A stretch of 64,000 bases of DNA from an uncultured Lachnospiraceae bacterium (GCA_944383765.1 CALWQT010000010.1:26474-90473), one strand, 5' to 3'; positions 31,367 to 40,614 are shown, numbered from the stretch's first letter. The notes: generated by a model not told the origin, from the letters alone. Numbers and translations are program-made.

Positions 31367-32343
31367 AAGACAGTCTGGGAAGAACCATTGATTATATGAG
31401 GATTTCCATTACAGACCGGTGTAACCTGCGCTGCAGATATTGCATGCCCTATGGGATACAGGCTTCCCGCTGCCAGGATATCCTGCGGTTTGAGGAAATA
31501 CAGGAAGTGGCAGCCTGTGCGGCCAGTCTGGGAATCCGAAACCTGAAACTGACAGGGGGAGAGCCGCTGGTGCGAAAGGACTGCTGCCACCTGGTAGAGA
31601 TGCTGAAGGCCGTGCCGGGAATCGAGAAGGTTACCATGACAACCAACGGGGTTTTGCTGGAACAGTATCTGGAAGATCTGGTAAAAGCTGGGATTGATGG
31701 CATCAACATCAGTCTGGATACTCTGGATGAAAGGATTTATGCGGATCTTACCGGCTCGGACAGCTGTGGGCAGGTAGTGGAAGCTTTGAAACATGCGGCC
31801 CAGGTGGTTCCTTCCGTAAAAGTGAATGCGGTTTCTCTGGATCTGGGCAGGGAAAACTGGATCAGGCTGGTAGAACTGGCAGAAAAGCTTCCGGTAGACA
31901 TTCGGTTTATTGAGATGATGCCGGTAGGATACGGGAAGGAATTTGATTCCGTAGACCACCGGGACCTGCTGGAAGAGATGAAAGGCAGATATAAAGGAAT
32001 GGAGAAAGACAGGACCAGGCATGGACCAGGACCGGCGGTGTATTATCAGATACCGGGATTTTCCGGCAGTATCGGATTTATCAGTGCGATTCATGGAAAA
32101 TTCTGCAGCAGCTGCAACCGGATCCGGCTGACGGCGAAGGGGTATCTGAAAACCTGCCTTTGTTATGAAGATGGAGCGGACTTAAGAAGTATTCTGCGGG
32201 CAGAACCGGTTACGGCGGAAGAACGGCAGGAGCGGCTGCGGGAAGCATTCCGGGAGGCAGTATGGAAAAAACCGGCGGCCCATTGCTTTGAAGAGCCGGA
32301 ACATATGACAGAAACGGAAAGTATGGTGTCGATTGGAGGATAA
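31363..32343 (+). CDS. moaA: GTP 3',8-cyclase
   Basis: A 326-residue radical SAM enzyme that rearranges GTP in the first step of molybdenum cofactor synthesis. The N-terminal SAM cluster is Cys20, Cys24 and Cys27 ([14 protein letters not shown]), and [11 protein letters not shown] follows. The second, GTP-binding cluster is in [20 protein letters not shown] near residue 247. The protein ends in Gly-Gly, the C-terminal pair needed for activity in MoaA. All catalytic features are intact. Confidence 0.96.
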   Translation: MKDSLGRTIDYMRISITDRCNLRCRYCMPYGIQASRCQDILRFEEIQEVAACAASLGIRNLKLTGGEPLVRKDCCHLVEMLKAVPGIEKVTMTTNGVLLEQYLEDLVKAGIDGINISLDTLDERIYADLTGSDSCGQVVEALKHAAQVVPSVKVNAVSLDLGRENWIRLVELAEKLPVDIRFIEMMPVGYGKEFDSVDHRDLLEEMKGRYKGMEKDRTRHGPGPAVYYQIPGFSGSIGFISAIHGKFCSSCNRIRLTAKGYLKTCLCYEDGADLRSILRAEPVTAEERQERLREAFREAVWKKPAAHCFEEPEHMTETESMVSIGG

Positions 32344-32350
32344 GAAAGCT

Positions 32351-33301
32351 GTGAACAGGGAAGAGAAAAAGGGGGTTGTGCAGGCAGTCTGCATCAGCAA
32401 TGCCCGGGGAACGGAGAAGCATACGGTGCCGGAAGGCCATTTTGTAGTGGGGTTTGGAATCGAAGGAGATGCCCATGGGGGAAACTGGCACAGGCAGGTA
32501 AGCCTTCTTTCCCGGGATAAGGTGGAAGAATTCAATGCCCGGGGAGCGGGAGTGGAGGACGGAGCCTTTGGGGAGAATCTGGTGGTTTCCGGGCTGGACT
32601 TTCGCACCATGCCGGTAGGCACCAGGCTTCATTCCGGCAATGTGGTATTGGAAATTACACAGATCGGGAAAGAGTGCCACAGCCATTGTGCCATTTACCG
32701 GAGAATGGGTGAGTGTATCATGCCCCGGGAAGGAGTTTTTGCCAGAGTGATCAAAGAAGGTGTGATCCGGCCTGGCGATGAAATGACAGTGGAGGAACCT
32801 TTGCCGGACAGACCCTTACAGGCGGCAGTGATTACCTTAAGTGATAAAGGTGCCCGGGGAGAGAGAACGGATGAGAGTGGTCCTGCAGCAAAAGAGATCC
32901 TGGAGAAAGACGGATATGAGGTGGTAGAACTGCTTCTGATTCCGGACGAGCCGGAACAATTGAAGGCCCAGCTGATCCGTCTGGCAGACAGCCGCCAGGT
33001 GGACCTGATCCTTACCAGCGGAGGAACGGGATTTTCTCTCAGAGACCAGACTCCGGAAGCCACTATGGAAGTGGCTCACCGGAATGCCCCGGGAATTGCT
33101 GAGGCAATCCGATACCGTTCTATGGAGAAGACAGACCGGGCAATGCTGGGACGGGGCGTTTCTGTGATCCGGGGAAAGACCCTGATCGTGAATCTTCCGG
33201 GAAGCCCGAAAGCGGTCAGGGAGAGTCTGGGATTTGTGCTGGGGAGCCTGAGGCATGGATTGGAGATCCTGAGGGGCAGCGCTTCCGAATGCGGCAGATA
33301 A
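32351..33301 (+). CDS. MOSC domain - MogA/MoaB fusion protein
   Basis: A 316-residue fusion. Residues 5-150 form a MOSC (molybdenum cofactor sulfurase C-terminal) domain, with GDAHGGNWHRQVSLLS and GECHSHC-like elements including the usual conserved Cys. Residues 160-310 form a MogA/MoaB molybdopterin adenylyltransferase domain: ITLSDKGARGERTDESG, LTSGGTGFSLRDQTPEAT and NLPGSPKAV. The start is GTG 32351, ten bases after GGAGG; TTG 32333 is less likely. It probably adenylates molybdopterin and binds or delivers sulfurated cofactor. It overlaps nothing and is seven bases after moaA. Confidence 0.88.
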   Translation: MNREEKKGVVQAVCISNARGTEKHTVPEGHFVVGFGIEGDAHGGNWHRQVSLLSRDKVEEFNARGAGVEDGAFGENLVVSGLDFRTMPVGTRLHSGNVVLEITQIGKECHSHCAIYRRMGECIMPREGVFARVIKEGVIRPGDEMTVEEPLPDRPLQAAVITLSDKGARGERTDESGPAAKEILEKDGYEVVELLLIPDEPEQLKAQLIRLADSRQVDLILTSGGTGFSLRDQTPEATMEVAHRNAPGIAEAIRYRSMEKTDRAMLGRGVSVIRGKTLIVNLPGSPKAVRESLGFVLGSLRHGLEILRGSASECGR

Positions 33302-33351
33302 AAGAAAGATAAAAAATCAGAAGCAGATGACAGGATAAAGGAGAAAACAAT

Positions 33352-34197
33352 ATGAGAAAAGCTTTGGTACTTTTAGCTGCGGTGGGGATAGTTGGAGGAT
33401 TGACAGGGTGTGGGGAATCACAGGAAAAGCCAGCTGCCCATACTCCGCAGACGTCTCTGACAGCAGAAACGGCGGAAGAAACAGAGGGTACATCAGAATC
33501 GGTGGAGATTCTTGTGGCGGCAGCAGCCAGTTTGAAAAATGCTTATGAAGAAGAACTGATTCCCATGTTTGAGGAAAAAAATCCGGGGGTGACTGTATCC
33601 GGGACTTATGACAGTTCCGGGAAGCTCCAGACCCAGATTGAGGAGGGACTGGAGGCTGATGTATTTATGTCGGCTGCAGTAAAACAGATGAATGCCCTTG
33701 ATGAGGAAGGGCTGATTGCTTCGGATACGATTGTGAACCTGCTGGAAAATGAGATCGTACTGATCGTACCTTCAGATGGAGGGGAAGGCTTTGAAACGTT
33801 TGAGGATATTGAAAAAGCCCAGTCTATTGCATTGGGAGATCCGGCAAGCGTTCCGGCAGGCCAGTATGCCAAGGAAGCATTGACTTCTCTGGGACTTTGG
33901 GAGGAGATACAGGACAGAGTAAGCCTGGGCTCAAACGTAACGGAAGTGCTGAATCAGGTTGCGTTTTCCAGCGCAGAGGCCGGTGTGGTATATGCCACAG
34001 ACGCAGCGTCTATGGCAGACCAGGTGAGAGTGGTAGCGAAAGCTCCGGAAGGAAGCCTGAAAGAACCGGTTATCTATCCGGTTGCAGTAGTAAAAAATAC
34101 TCTCCATGAGGCGGAAGCAAAGGCTTTTGTAGATTTCCTGGAATCAGAGGAAGCTATGGAGGTATTTCAGGCCTACGGCTTTTCCGCCGGGAATTAA
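33352..34197 (+). CDS. modA: Molybdate ABC transporter substrate-binding lipoprotein
   Basis: A 281-residue extracellular solute-binding protein. The signal peptide ends in the lipobox LTGC with Cys20, and an acidic, Thr-rich linker follows. The mature domain starts near EILVAAAASLKNAYEE, the molybdate-binding N-terminus of ModA, and includes ADVFMSAAVKQMNAL and GDPASVPAGQYAKEAL. It captures molybdate or tungstate for the ModBC importer encoded next. AAAGGAGAAAACAAT precedes the start. Confidence 0.95.
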   Translation: MRKALVLLAAVGIVGGLTGCGESQEKPAAHTPQTSLTAETAEETEGTSESVEILVAAAASLKNAYEEELIPMFEEKNPGVTVSGTYDSSGKLQTQIEEGLEADVFMSAAVKQMNALDEEGLIASDTIVNLLENEIVLIVPSDGGEGFETFEDIEKAQSIALGDPASVPAGQYAKEALTSLGLWEEIQDRVSLGSNVTEVLNQVAFSSAEAGVVYATDAASMADQVRVVAKAPEGSLKEPVIYPVAVVKNTLHEAEAKAFVDFLESEEAMEVFQAYGFSAGN

Positions 34198-34215
34198 AAT
34201 AACAGGAGGATGGTT

Positions 34216-34893
34216 ATGGACTGGTCTCCAATACTGATTTCTATGAAAACGGCCAGTTTGTCTATTTTCATTACCTTTTTTCTTGGGATTCTGGCAGCCT
34301 GGCTGGTGGTGAGGATGAGAAATCCGGTCTGGAAACTGATCAGTGACGGAATATTAACATTGCCGCTGGTTCTTCCTCCTACGGTAATGGGCTTTTTTCT
34401 GCTTGATCTGTTTGGAGTGAAAGGCTGGATCGGGAGCTTTTTTGTAGAGTATTTCAGCATCAAAATTGCTTTTTCCTGGCCGGCTACTGTGCTGGCAGCA
34501 GTGACCATGTCCTTTCCTTTGATGTATCGTTCTGCAAGAGGTGCCTTTGAACAGGTGGACCAGAACCTGATTTCTGCTGCCAGGACGCTGGGAATGGGAG
34601 AATGGGAGATTTTTGCCAGAGTGTTGCTGCCAAATGCGATTCCAGGCGTGGTGAGCGGAGGAGTCCTGGCGTTTGCCAGAGGGCTGGGAGAATTTGGCGC
34701 CACCTCCATGATTGCAGGGAACATTGCGGGAAAAACCCGCACCCTTCCTATGGCCGTATACTCAGAGGTGGCGGCGGGAAATATGGACACAGCATATGAT
34801 TATGTGGCAGTGATCGTAGTGATCGCATTTCTGTCTGTCTGCATCATGAATGGAGCTGCCTGGAAGGCTGGAAAGGAGACGCATGGAGGCTGA
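34216..34893 (+). CDS. modB: Molybdate ABC transporter permease
   Basis: A 225-residue membrane permease with five to six helices. The ABC-docking EAA-type loop is SAARTLGMGEWEIFARVLLPNAIPGVVSGG near residues 120-150. The start is ATG 34216, six bases after AGGAGG; an earlier ATG at 34210 touches that ribosome binding site. It overlaps modC by 11 bp. Confidence 0.95.
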   Translation: MDWSPILISMKTASLSIFITFFLGILAAWLVVRMRNPVWKLISDGILTLPLVLPPTVMGFFLLDLFGVKGWIGSFFVEYFSIKIAFSWPATVLAAVTMSFPLMYRSARGAFEQVDQNLISAARTLGMGEWEIFARVLLPNAIPGVVSGGVLAFARGLGEFGATSMIAGNIAGKTRTLPMAVYSEVAAGNMDTAYDYVAVIVVIAFLSVCIMNGAAWKAGKETHGG

Positions 34894-35983
34894 TGGGAAT
34901 ATTTGTCTGGAAGTAAAGATTGAAAAGAGATTAAAAAGTTTTACATTAGATGTGGGATTTCAGACAGAAGGAGGCTGCCTGGGAATACTGGGACCGTCCG
35001 GCTGTGGAAAAAGCATGGCCCTGAAGTCGATTGCGGGAATTGTCAGCCCCGACAGGGGAAGGATTGCCGTCAGGTATGGAAGGGGGGAACAGGAACGGAT
35101 CCTTTATGATTCTTCCTGTAAAAAGAATGAATCTCCTCAGAGGCGCCGGGTAGGCTATCTGTTTCAGAACTATGCCCTGTTCCCCAATATGTCTGTGGAA
35201 GAAAATATCGGCATAGGAGTGAGAGGCAGGGAGAAAAAGATAAGGGTAAGAGAAATGCTGGAACGGTTCCGGTTGGGCGGGCTGGAAAAGAGATATCCGG
35301 GACAGCTTTCCGGAGGCCAGCAGCAGAGAGTGGCTCTGGCCAGGATCATGGCTTATGAACCGGAGGTTATCCTGCTGGATGAACCTTTTTCTGCCATGGA
35401 TACCCATCTGAAGGAAAAACTCAGGCTGGAACTGGGAGAAATCCTGAAGGATTACCATGGGATATCCATTTTAGTGACCCATGACAGGGACGAGGCTTAT
35501 CAGTTATGCTCCAATATGCTTCTGATGGACCAGGGACAGGTCATAGCAGGAGGAAATACAAAAGCATTGTTCCAGAATCCGGTTACCTGCAGGGCAGCCA
35601 GGTTTACAGGGTGTAAAAATATTTCCAGGATCGAACGGACAGGAGAGCGGCGCATTCGGGCTCTGGACTGGGGAAATCTGGAATTGACCACGGCAGAGGC
35701 GGTTGGAGATGAGATCACAGCAGTGGGAATCCGTGCCCATGATTTTGAAGCAGTGTCTGGGGAAGAGGCAGAGAAGTGGGCGGACTGTCCGGAAGGGAAT
35801 CTGATTCCGGTAAGAAATCCGTCGGTATCAGAAATGCCGTTTGAATGGTATGTGACCCTGGATCATGGCCTTTGGTGGAAAACGGAAAAAAGTATCCATG
35901 TCCATTCACCGGAGCAGGTGATTCCCCAATGGCTCAGGGTTCCCCCGTCTGCCCTGATACTTCTTACGGGAGAACCGGAATAG
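34883..35983 (+). CDS. modC: Molybdate ABC transporter ATP-binding protein
   Basis: A 366-residue ATPase. Walker A GPSGCGKS is at residues 37-44, the signature LSGGQQQRVALAR near 142 and Walker B VILLDEPFSAMD near 163. The segment after about residue 235 looks like a C-terminal MOP/TOBE-like domain that could bind oxyanion for feedback. The start is ATG 34883 with GAAAGGAGACGC before it; the frame is open 11 codons further upstream inside modB. Confidence 0.94.
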   Translation: MEADGNICLEVKIEKRLKSFTLDVGFQTEGGCLGILGPSGCGKSMALKSIAGIVSPDRGRIAVRYGRGEQERILYDSSCKKNESPQRRRVGYLFQNYALFPNMSVEENIGIGVRGREKKIRVREMLERFRLGGLEKRYPGQLSGGQQQRVALARIMAYEPEVILLDEPFSAMDTHLKEKLRLELGEILKDYHGISILVTHDRDEAYQLCSNMLLMDQGQVIAGGNTKALFQNPVTCRAARFTGCKNISRIERTGERRIRALDWGNLELTTAEAVGDEITAVGIRAHDFEAVSGEEAEKWADCPEGNLIPVRNPSVSEMPFEWYVTLDHGLWWKTEKSIHVHSPEQVIPQWLRVPPSALILLTGEPE

Positions 35984-35995
35984 CAGGAGGCATAT

Positions 35996-36937
35996 ATGAA
36001 AACAGGAGCTTTGATCATAGCGGCAGGACAGGAAAAAGAACAGAAAGAATTCCGGCCTATGCTGCCGGTGGGGGACAGCACGGTCATCCGTAGGATTATC
36101 ATTACCATGCAGCAGGCAGGTATCGAACCGATTGTGGTGATCACCGGGAAACAGGGAGATGAACTGGAACGGCATATTGCCAGATTACAGGTTATTTCTC
36201 TGAGAAACAGGGATTATGAGACAACTCAGATGTTTGACAGTATCTGCATGGGGCTCAGATATATAGAAGATTTATGTGACAGAGTCTTTATTCTGCCTGC
36301 TAAATTTCCCATGTTTCTTCCGGTAACCATCCGGCAGATGATGCGGGCAGATGCTCCTGTGGTCTGCCCGACAGTAGAAGGGAGAAGGGGACATCCGGTG
36401 CTTGTATCAAGAAAGATGATCAGCAGAATTCTTTCTTATCATGGAGATTCCGGGCTCAGGGGAGCGTTGAGGCAGCCGGAGATGGAGCAGTGGGTCATGG
36501 AGATTCCGGTGGAGGATACAGGAATCATCCAGGCGGTAGAACGGAAAGAAGACAGTTCCCGTCCGTCTGTAGAAAAAAAGAAAATACAGATTCATCCGAA
36601 GATTTCTCTGAATCTGGAGCGGAATGAAGCCTTTTTCGGATCGTCCGTGGCACAGTTTTTGAAGCTGATCGCCCATACCGGATCCATGCAGACGGCATGC
36701 CGGCAGATGCATATGTCTTATACGAAAGGCTGGAATCTGCTGAAGGAGGCAGAGAGGCAGTTTGGCTTTCCTCTTCTGGTCACGGGTTCAGGCGGTGCAG
36801 TAGGAGGATTTTCCCAGCTGACCCCGAAAGGAGAAGAACTTTTAAAAAAATATGGCTTGATGGAACAGAGATTAAGAGAAGAGGCAGAAAGATTATTTCA
36901 GGAATATTTTCCGGAATATGCAGATGGAGAGATTTAA
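35996..36937 (+). CDS. MocA-like nucleotidyltransferase fused to a ModE-type HTH domain
   Basis: A 313-residue fusion. Residues 1-185 have the fold of MocA/MobA molybdopterin nucleotidyltransferases: IIAAGQ at 7-12 and the well-kept CPTVEGRRGHPVL at 124-136. The R-M-G of the N-terminal loop is lost, and the metal-binding LGDQP motif reads LPAKFPMF (100-107) with no Asp, so activity is doubtful. Residues 212-300 match the ModE winged helix: SVAQFLKLIAHTGSMQTACRQ, MSYTKGWNLLKEAE, and the glycine-rich wing TGSGGAVGGFSQLTPKGEELL. I infer a transcription regulator that senses cofactor or nucleotide through the former enzyme domain. A ModE-like operator stands before the operon. Confidence 0.85.
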   Translation: MKTGALIIAAGQEKEQKEFRPMLPVGDSTVIRRIIITMQQAGIEPIVVITGKQGDELERHIARLQVISLRNRDYETTQMFDSICMGLRYIEDLCDRVFILPAKFPMFLPVTIRQMMRADAPVVCPTVEGRRGHPVLVSRKMISRILSYHGDSGLRGALRQPEMEQWVMEIPVEDTGIIQAVERKEDSSRPSVEKKKIQIHPKISLNLERNEAFFGSSVAQFLKLIAHTGSMQTACRQMHMSYTKGWNLLKEAERQFGFPLLVTGSGGAVGGFSQLTPKGEELLKKYGLMEQRLREEAERLFQEYFPEYADGEI

Positions 36938-36938
36938 C

Positions 36939-37970
36939 ATGAAAGATTTGTTTCGAATATTAAGGGAGAATCTGGAACAGGGAAACGAAGGGGTTCTGGT
37001 CACGATTATTGCCAGTTCCGGTTCTACGCCAAGAGGGGCAGGCTCCCGGATGCTTGTGACCCGGGAGGGGATCGTCTGCGGTACCGTAGGGGGAGGAGCT
37101 GTGGAACATCAGGCAGAGATGACGGCCAGGAAAGTTCTGGAAACGAAAAATTCCCATATAAAAGGCTTTAACCTGACGAGAAATCAGGTGGCAGATATCG
37201 GAATGGTGTGCGGAGGAGATGTGACGGTATATTTTCAGTATGTCAGTCCCGAGGACAGGAAAACGGTGGCTCTTGTCAGGAAGATGGAACAGGCCTTCCA
37301 GACAGATGAGGACAGCTGGCTGGTTCTGGATATTACAGATGAAACCTGCTGGAAGATGGGATTTTATCACGGAGAAGACCAGATGGAAGACGGAGAGGAA
37401 GGGTTTCTGACATTGCTGAGAAAACAGCCGGAAAAAGTGTTCGGGGGGAATGTACTGCAGATAGAAGCAGAAGGAAGAAAATTTTATGTGGAACCTTTGG
37501 TCAGAGCGGAAACCGTATATATTTTTGGAGGAGGACACGTAGCCCAGGAGCTGGTCCCTCTGCTGTCCCATGTAGGATTTTCCTGTGTCGTCATGGATGA
37601 CAGAAAAGAATTTGCCAATCCGGAGGTCTTTCCCGATGCCAGAAAAACCATAGTGGGAGATATGGAAAAGATAGAAGAGTATCTCCACATTACCCACAGG
37701 GATTTTGTCTGTATTATGACAAGAGGACATCAGTTTGATTATTATGTGCAGAAACAGGCGCTGGCGGCCCGGCCGGCTTATATTGGAGTCATGGGAAGCC
37801 GGAATAAGATAAAAGTGGTGACGGAAAAGCTTCTGTCTGACGGATTTACCAGAGAAGAGATTGAACAGTGCCATATGCCCATAGGAACGCCTATCCTGGC
37901 GGATACTCCGGCAGAAATTGCGGTAAGTATAGCGGGAGAACTGATCCGGACCCGGGCAGAAAGAAGATAA
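36939..37970 (+). CDS. XdhC/CoxI family molybdenum-enzyme maturation protein
   Basis: A 343-residue XdhC-type protein. The N-terminal XdhC/CoxI domain shows TIIASSGSTPRGAGSRMLV near residue 22 and GTVGGGAVEHQAE near 49. The C-terminal Rossmann domain has VYIFGGGHVAQELVPLL near 185 and GVMGSRNK near 282. XdhC binds sulfurated molybdenum cofactor and inserts it into xanthine-dehydrogenase-like hydroxylases. No such enzyme is in this window, so its client lies elsewhere in the genome. It starts one base after the preceding stop and is the last gene of the molybdenum operon. Confidence 0.92.
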   Translation: MKDLFRILRENLEQGNEGVLVTIIASSGSTPRGAGSRMLVTREGIVCGTVGGGAVEHQAEMTARKVLETKNSHIKGFNLTRNQVADIGMVCGGDVTVYFQYVSPEDRKTVALVRKMEQAFQTDEDSWLVLDITDETCWKMGFYHGEDQMEDGEEGFLTLLRKQPEKVFGGNVLQIEAEGRKFYVEPLVRAETVYIFGGGHVAQELVPLLSHVGFSCVVMDDRKEFANPEVFPDARKTIVGDMEKIEEYLHITHRDFVCIMTRGHQFDYYVQKQALAARPAYIGVMGSRNKIKVVTEKLLSDGFTREEIEQCHMPIGTPILADTPAEIAVSIAGELIRTRAERR

Positions 37971-37981
37971 GTTATGAGAAC

Positions 37982-38026
37982 TTGCAAAAAAAGGACCGGA
38001 GTTTTATACTGTTAATAATAAACAGT
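37982..38026 (+). promoter_or_regulatory. Promoter and palindrome before the MBL-fold gene
   Basis: TTGCAA (37982-37987), 17-bp spacer, TATACT (38005-38010). The inverted repeat ACTGTT-N7-AACAGT (38008-38026) overlaps the -10 edge and transcription start, a good position for a repressor. Confidence 0.6.
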
Positions 38027-38041
38027 TACGGAGGAAATCAC

Positions 38042-39073
38042 ATGACAGAATGTCTGCCAGGTATTTATGAAATAAAACTGACATCGGACCAGGGAACCAC
38101 CAGGCAGATTCAGATTTTTCTGATTCCCGGAAAAGCAGGGGAACGGAGCCTGATGATCGATACCGGGTATAGAAAGAAAAACTGCCTTTCTATCATGGAA
38201 CATGTTTTGGAAACTCTGGGAATTGAATATTCCCAGCTGGATATTTTTCTTACCCATAAACACTATGACCATACGGGGCTGGCGAGCTTTTATGAAAGCC
38301 AGGGAGCCAGGCTGTTTATGAATGAAGAAGAAAACAGGCATCCTTATGACTGCCTGTATTATAACCATGACCAGGGTGATGGAGAAGACCAGTACCAGGT
38401 GCTGCGGAGCGTGGGAGTGACCCCGGAAGAAACACCGGAAATCTGGGAGATGTTTATGGAGATACGCCGCAGGGTGGAAAGCAACCGGGGATGGGAATAT
38501 GAAGTGCAGCCATTTGCGTTCTTTCCGGTACAGCCTGGACAGGAATTCTGTTATGGGGATTATACTTTTCGCGCAGTATCTTTAAAGGGACATACCTATG
38601 GTCAGATGGGATTATTTGATTCCGATAAACGAGTATTGTTTTCCGGTGACCAGATCATAGATGGGATTGTTCCGATTGTGGGAACCACCTATCCGGACGA
38701 ACATTTACTCCAGGCCTATTTTGAATCTCTCAGCAGATTGAAGCATGAATATGGAGATTGTCTGTTGTTCCCGGCTCATGGTGGTTCAATCCGTGAGGTC
38801 CGCCGGATAGCGGACAGGATTATTTTTTCCTATCTGGATAAGACTGACATGATCAAAAGGATCCTGGATAACAGCAGACGTGAGATGACAGTCAGGGAGA
38901 TCGGCTGTACTGCATATGGAATGAGAGATATACCGGAAGATACAGCAGAGTTCGTAAAACTGAAAATGGTCATGAGCAAAACATTTTCATGCCTGGAATA
39001 TCTGGTGGACCAGGATTTTGTGATAAGGACAGAAAAAGAAGGGATTTTTTACTGGAAGTCCGTATTGCTCTGA
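38042..39073 (+). CDS. MBL-fold metallohydrolase
   Basis: A 343-residue metallo-beta-lactamase-fold hydrolase. The metal motif is THKHYDHTG (H-x-H-x-D-H) near residue 79, with further ligands in LKGHTYGQMGLF near 180, FSGDQII near 201 and PAHGGS near 240. The C-terminal 90 residues hold a short helical domain with a winged-helix look, as in LACTB2-like members. It has no signal peptide. The substrate is unknown; thioester, lactone or nucleotide hydrolysis are all possible. It has its own promoter, so it need not belong with the molybdenum operon. Confidence 0.88.
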   Translation: MTECLPGIYEIKLTSDQGTTRQIQIFLIPGKAGERSLMIDTGYRKKNCLSIMEHVLETLGIEYSQLDIFLTHKHYDHTGLASFYESQGARLFMNEEENRHPYDCLYYNHDQGDGEDQYQVLRSVGVTPEETPEIWEMFMEIRRRVESNRGWEYEVQPFAFFPVQPGQEFCYGDYTFRAVSLKGHTYGQMGLFDSDKRVLFSGDQIIDGIVPIVGTTYPDEHLLQAYFESLSRLKHEYGDCLLFPAHGGSIREVRRIADRIIFSYLDKTDMIKRILDNSRREMTVREIGCTAYGMRDIPEDTAEFVKLKMVMSKTFSCLEYLVDQDFVIRTEKEGIFYWKSVLL

Positions 39074-39094
39074 CAGGGTAAAAGCAGCGAATAG

Positions 39095-39134
39095 AAAAAG
39101 AAGAGATTCGATTTTTACCGAATCTCTTCTTTTT
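39095..39134. terminator. Bidirectional terminator between MBL and transporter genes
   Basis: Perfect 16-bp stem (39095-39110 with 39119-39134) and 8-nt loop, A-rich on one side and T-rich on the other. It ends the convergent genes on both strands. Confidence 0.93.
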
Positions 39135-39147
39135 ATGTATAAGATGG

Positions 39148-40614
39148 TCAGCCTACCAGGATATTTGCCAGAGGCAGCGTGCACAGGAATACGATCAGCA
39201 ACTCAATGCCTACAAACATAAGAGTGTACTTGTAAATATTTCCTGCTTTCAGCCAGTCTTTGTTTCCAAACAGCATAGCTGCAAACGGTGATGCAGCAGG
39301 TGTAACGGCTGCGGAAGAAAGCACAAACTGGATCATAACTGCTACGATAGGAGCGGAATCCACTCCTGTGGCAAGACAGAATGTGGCAATGACCGGCTGC
39401 ATCAGGATGCCGATTACGAAGCTGTTGCATACGTTGGTGAGCAGAACCGTCAGGAGCATTACTATGATGGAGAACATTCCCGGAGAGATGTTCTGGAAAA
39501 TAGGAAGCAGAACGGCATTCAGGAACTGAGAGATACCGGTCACATCACTGGTCAAGGCGCTTCCCAGAAGAATTGCGGAGGCAATCAGGAAATAGGTTGC
39601 CCATGCGAAGCGCTTCATGGTCTGCGTATAATTTAAAAGCGGTTTTTTGTCTATACGGACTACACAAAGAAGGAAGGTATAGAACAGGCAGATACCATAA
39701 GTATTAGCACTGATAAATTTCCCTATTGCGGTAGCGGAAAACAGGCTGGGAACCAGCAATGTGATGATGAAAACCACGAAGGAGCCGCCGATCAGCTTCT
39801 GACGGAGAGACATTGGAGGAAGCGGATTGGAGTTCAGCATTTCCGGTGTGATGGCTTTCAGTTTGCTGGTGTCCGGACGCAGAATAAATTTGCAGAACAA
39901 AATAATAAGGATAATGCAGATCAGTCCGTGGATCAGTCCAAGCAGCAGATAGCCGGCATTGTCAATCACAACAGGACTTCCCATATTGGTAGTAACGGTT
40001 ACGTAGTTATTCAGCAGAGCCAGACCATTTCCCATGAACGGGGGAACCGGGAATCCCAGCATGGAAGCAAGAGCAACCAGGATTACCATAATGGTGGGAT
40101 ATTTTTCGTGAGCTTTCATGCCGGTCATCTGGAAGATATCATATAAAATAGGCCAGAACAGGAAGATGGGAGCAAATGCATTCATGAAAGCAGCCATCAG
40201 CATACATCCGAGCATGATAAAGAAAGAAAGCATCCAGGGGCGTCCGGTGCAGATTTTTCTGGTCAGGAAGAAACGTCCCACATATTCGGTAAGATTATTT
40301 TCCACCAGGCAGTTTACAATGGTCAGAAGAAAGAAAACCTGTACCAGGATAGGGTTGCCGAAGGTAGAAGTAAGAACCGCGTTCATACTGGAATAACTGG
40401 ATAATCCTACCATAAAGATAGCAAAGATACTTGCCCAGATGGGATCCGATGTACTCCATAGATAAAGAGTTCCCACAAAAATTCCCAGAATCTCCATTCC
40501 CGTGGCAGTTACATGAGGCAACTGGATAGGAAGAACTCGAAATGCGATCATAATGCCTATACCGATAATCAGATGTACCAGGTAGAGGTCTTTTTTAGTA
40601 GTGTTGTTTGCCAT
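39148..40614 (-). CDS. SLC13/DASS-type anion transporter
   Basis: A 488-residue integral membrane protein with about twelve helices. The two-half pattern and the central MGNGLALLNN and C-terminal TPAASPFAAML loops fit the ion transporter superfamily that includes SLC13 dicarboxylate/sulfate carriers and CitM. It is probably a Na+- or H+-coupled importer of an organic or inorganic anion. It is divergent from a Crp/Fnr regulator and an aryl-sulfate sulfotransferase, which suggests that it brings in a sulfated or carboxylated substrate of that enzyme. Substrate assignment is inference. Confidence 0.85.
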   Translation of the reverse strand: MANNTTKKDLYLVHLIIGIGIMIAFRVLPIQLPHVTATGMEILGIFVGTLYLWSTSDPIWASIFAIFMVGLSSYSSMNAVLTSTFGNPILVQVFFLLTIVNCLVENNLTEYVGRFFLTRKICTGRPWMLSFFIMLGCMLMAAFMNAFAPIFLFWPILYDIFQMTGMKAHEKYPTIMVILVALASMLGFPVPPFMGNGLALLNNYVTVTTNMGSPVVIDNAGYLLLGLIHGLICIILIILFCKFILRPDTSKLKAITPEMLNSNPLPPMSLRQKLIGGSFVVFIITLLVPSLFSATAIGKFISANTYGICLFYTFLLCVVRIDKKPLLNYTQTMKRFAWATYFLIASAILLGSALTSDVTGISQFLNAVLLPIFQNISPGMFSIIVMLLTVLLTNVCNSFVIGILMQPVIATFCLATGVDSAPIVAVMIQFVLSSAAVTPAASPFAAMLFGNKDWLKAGNIYKYTLMFVGIELLIVFLCTLPLANILVG

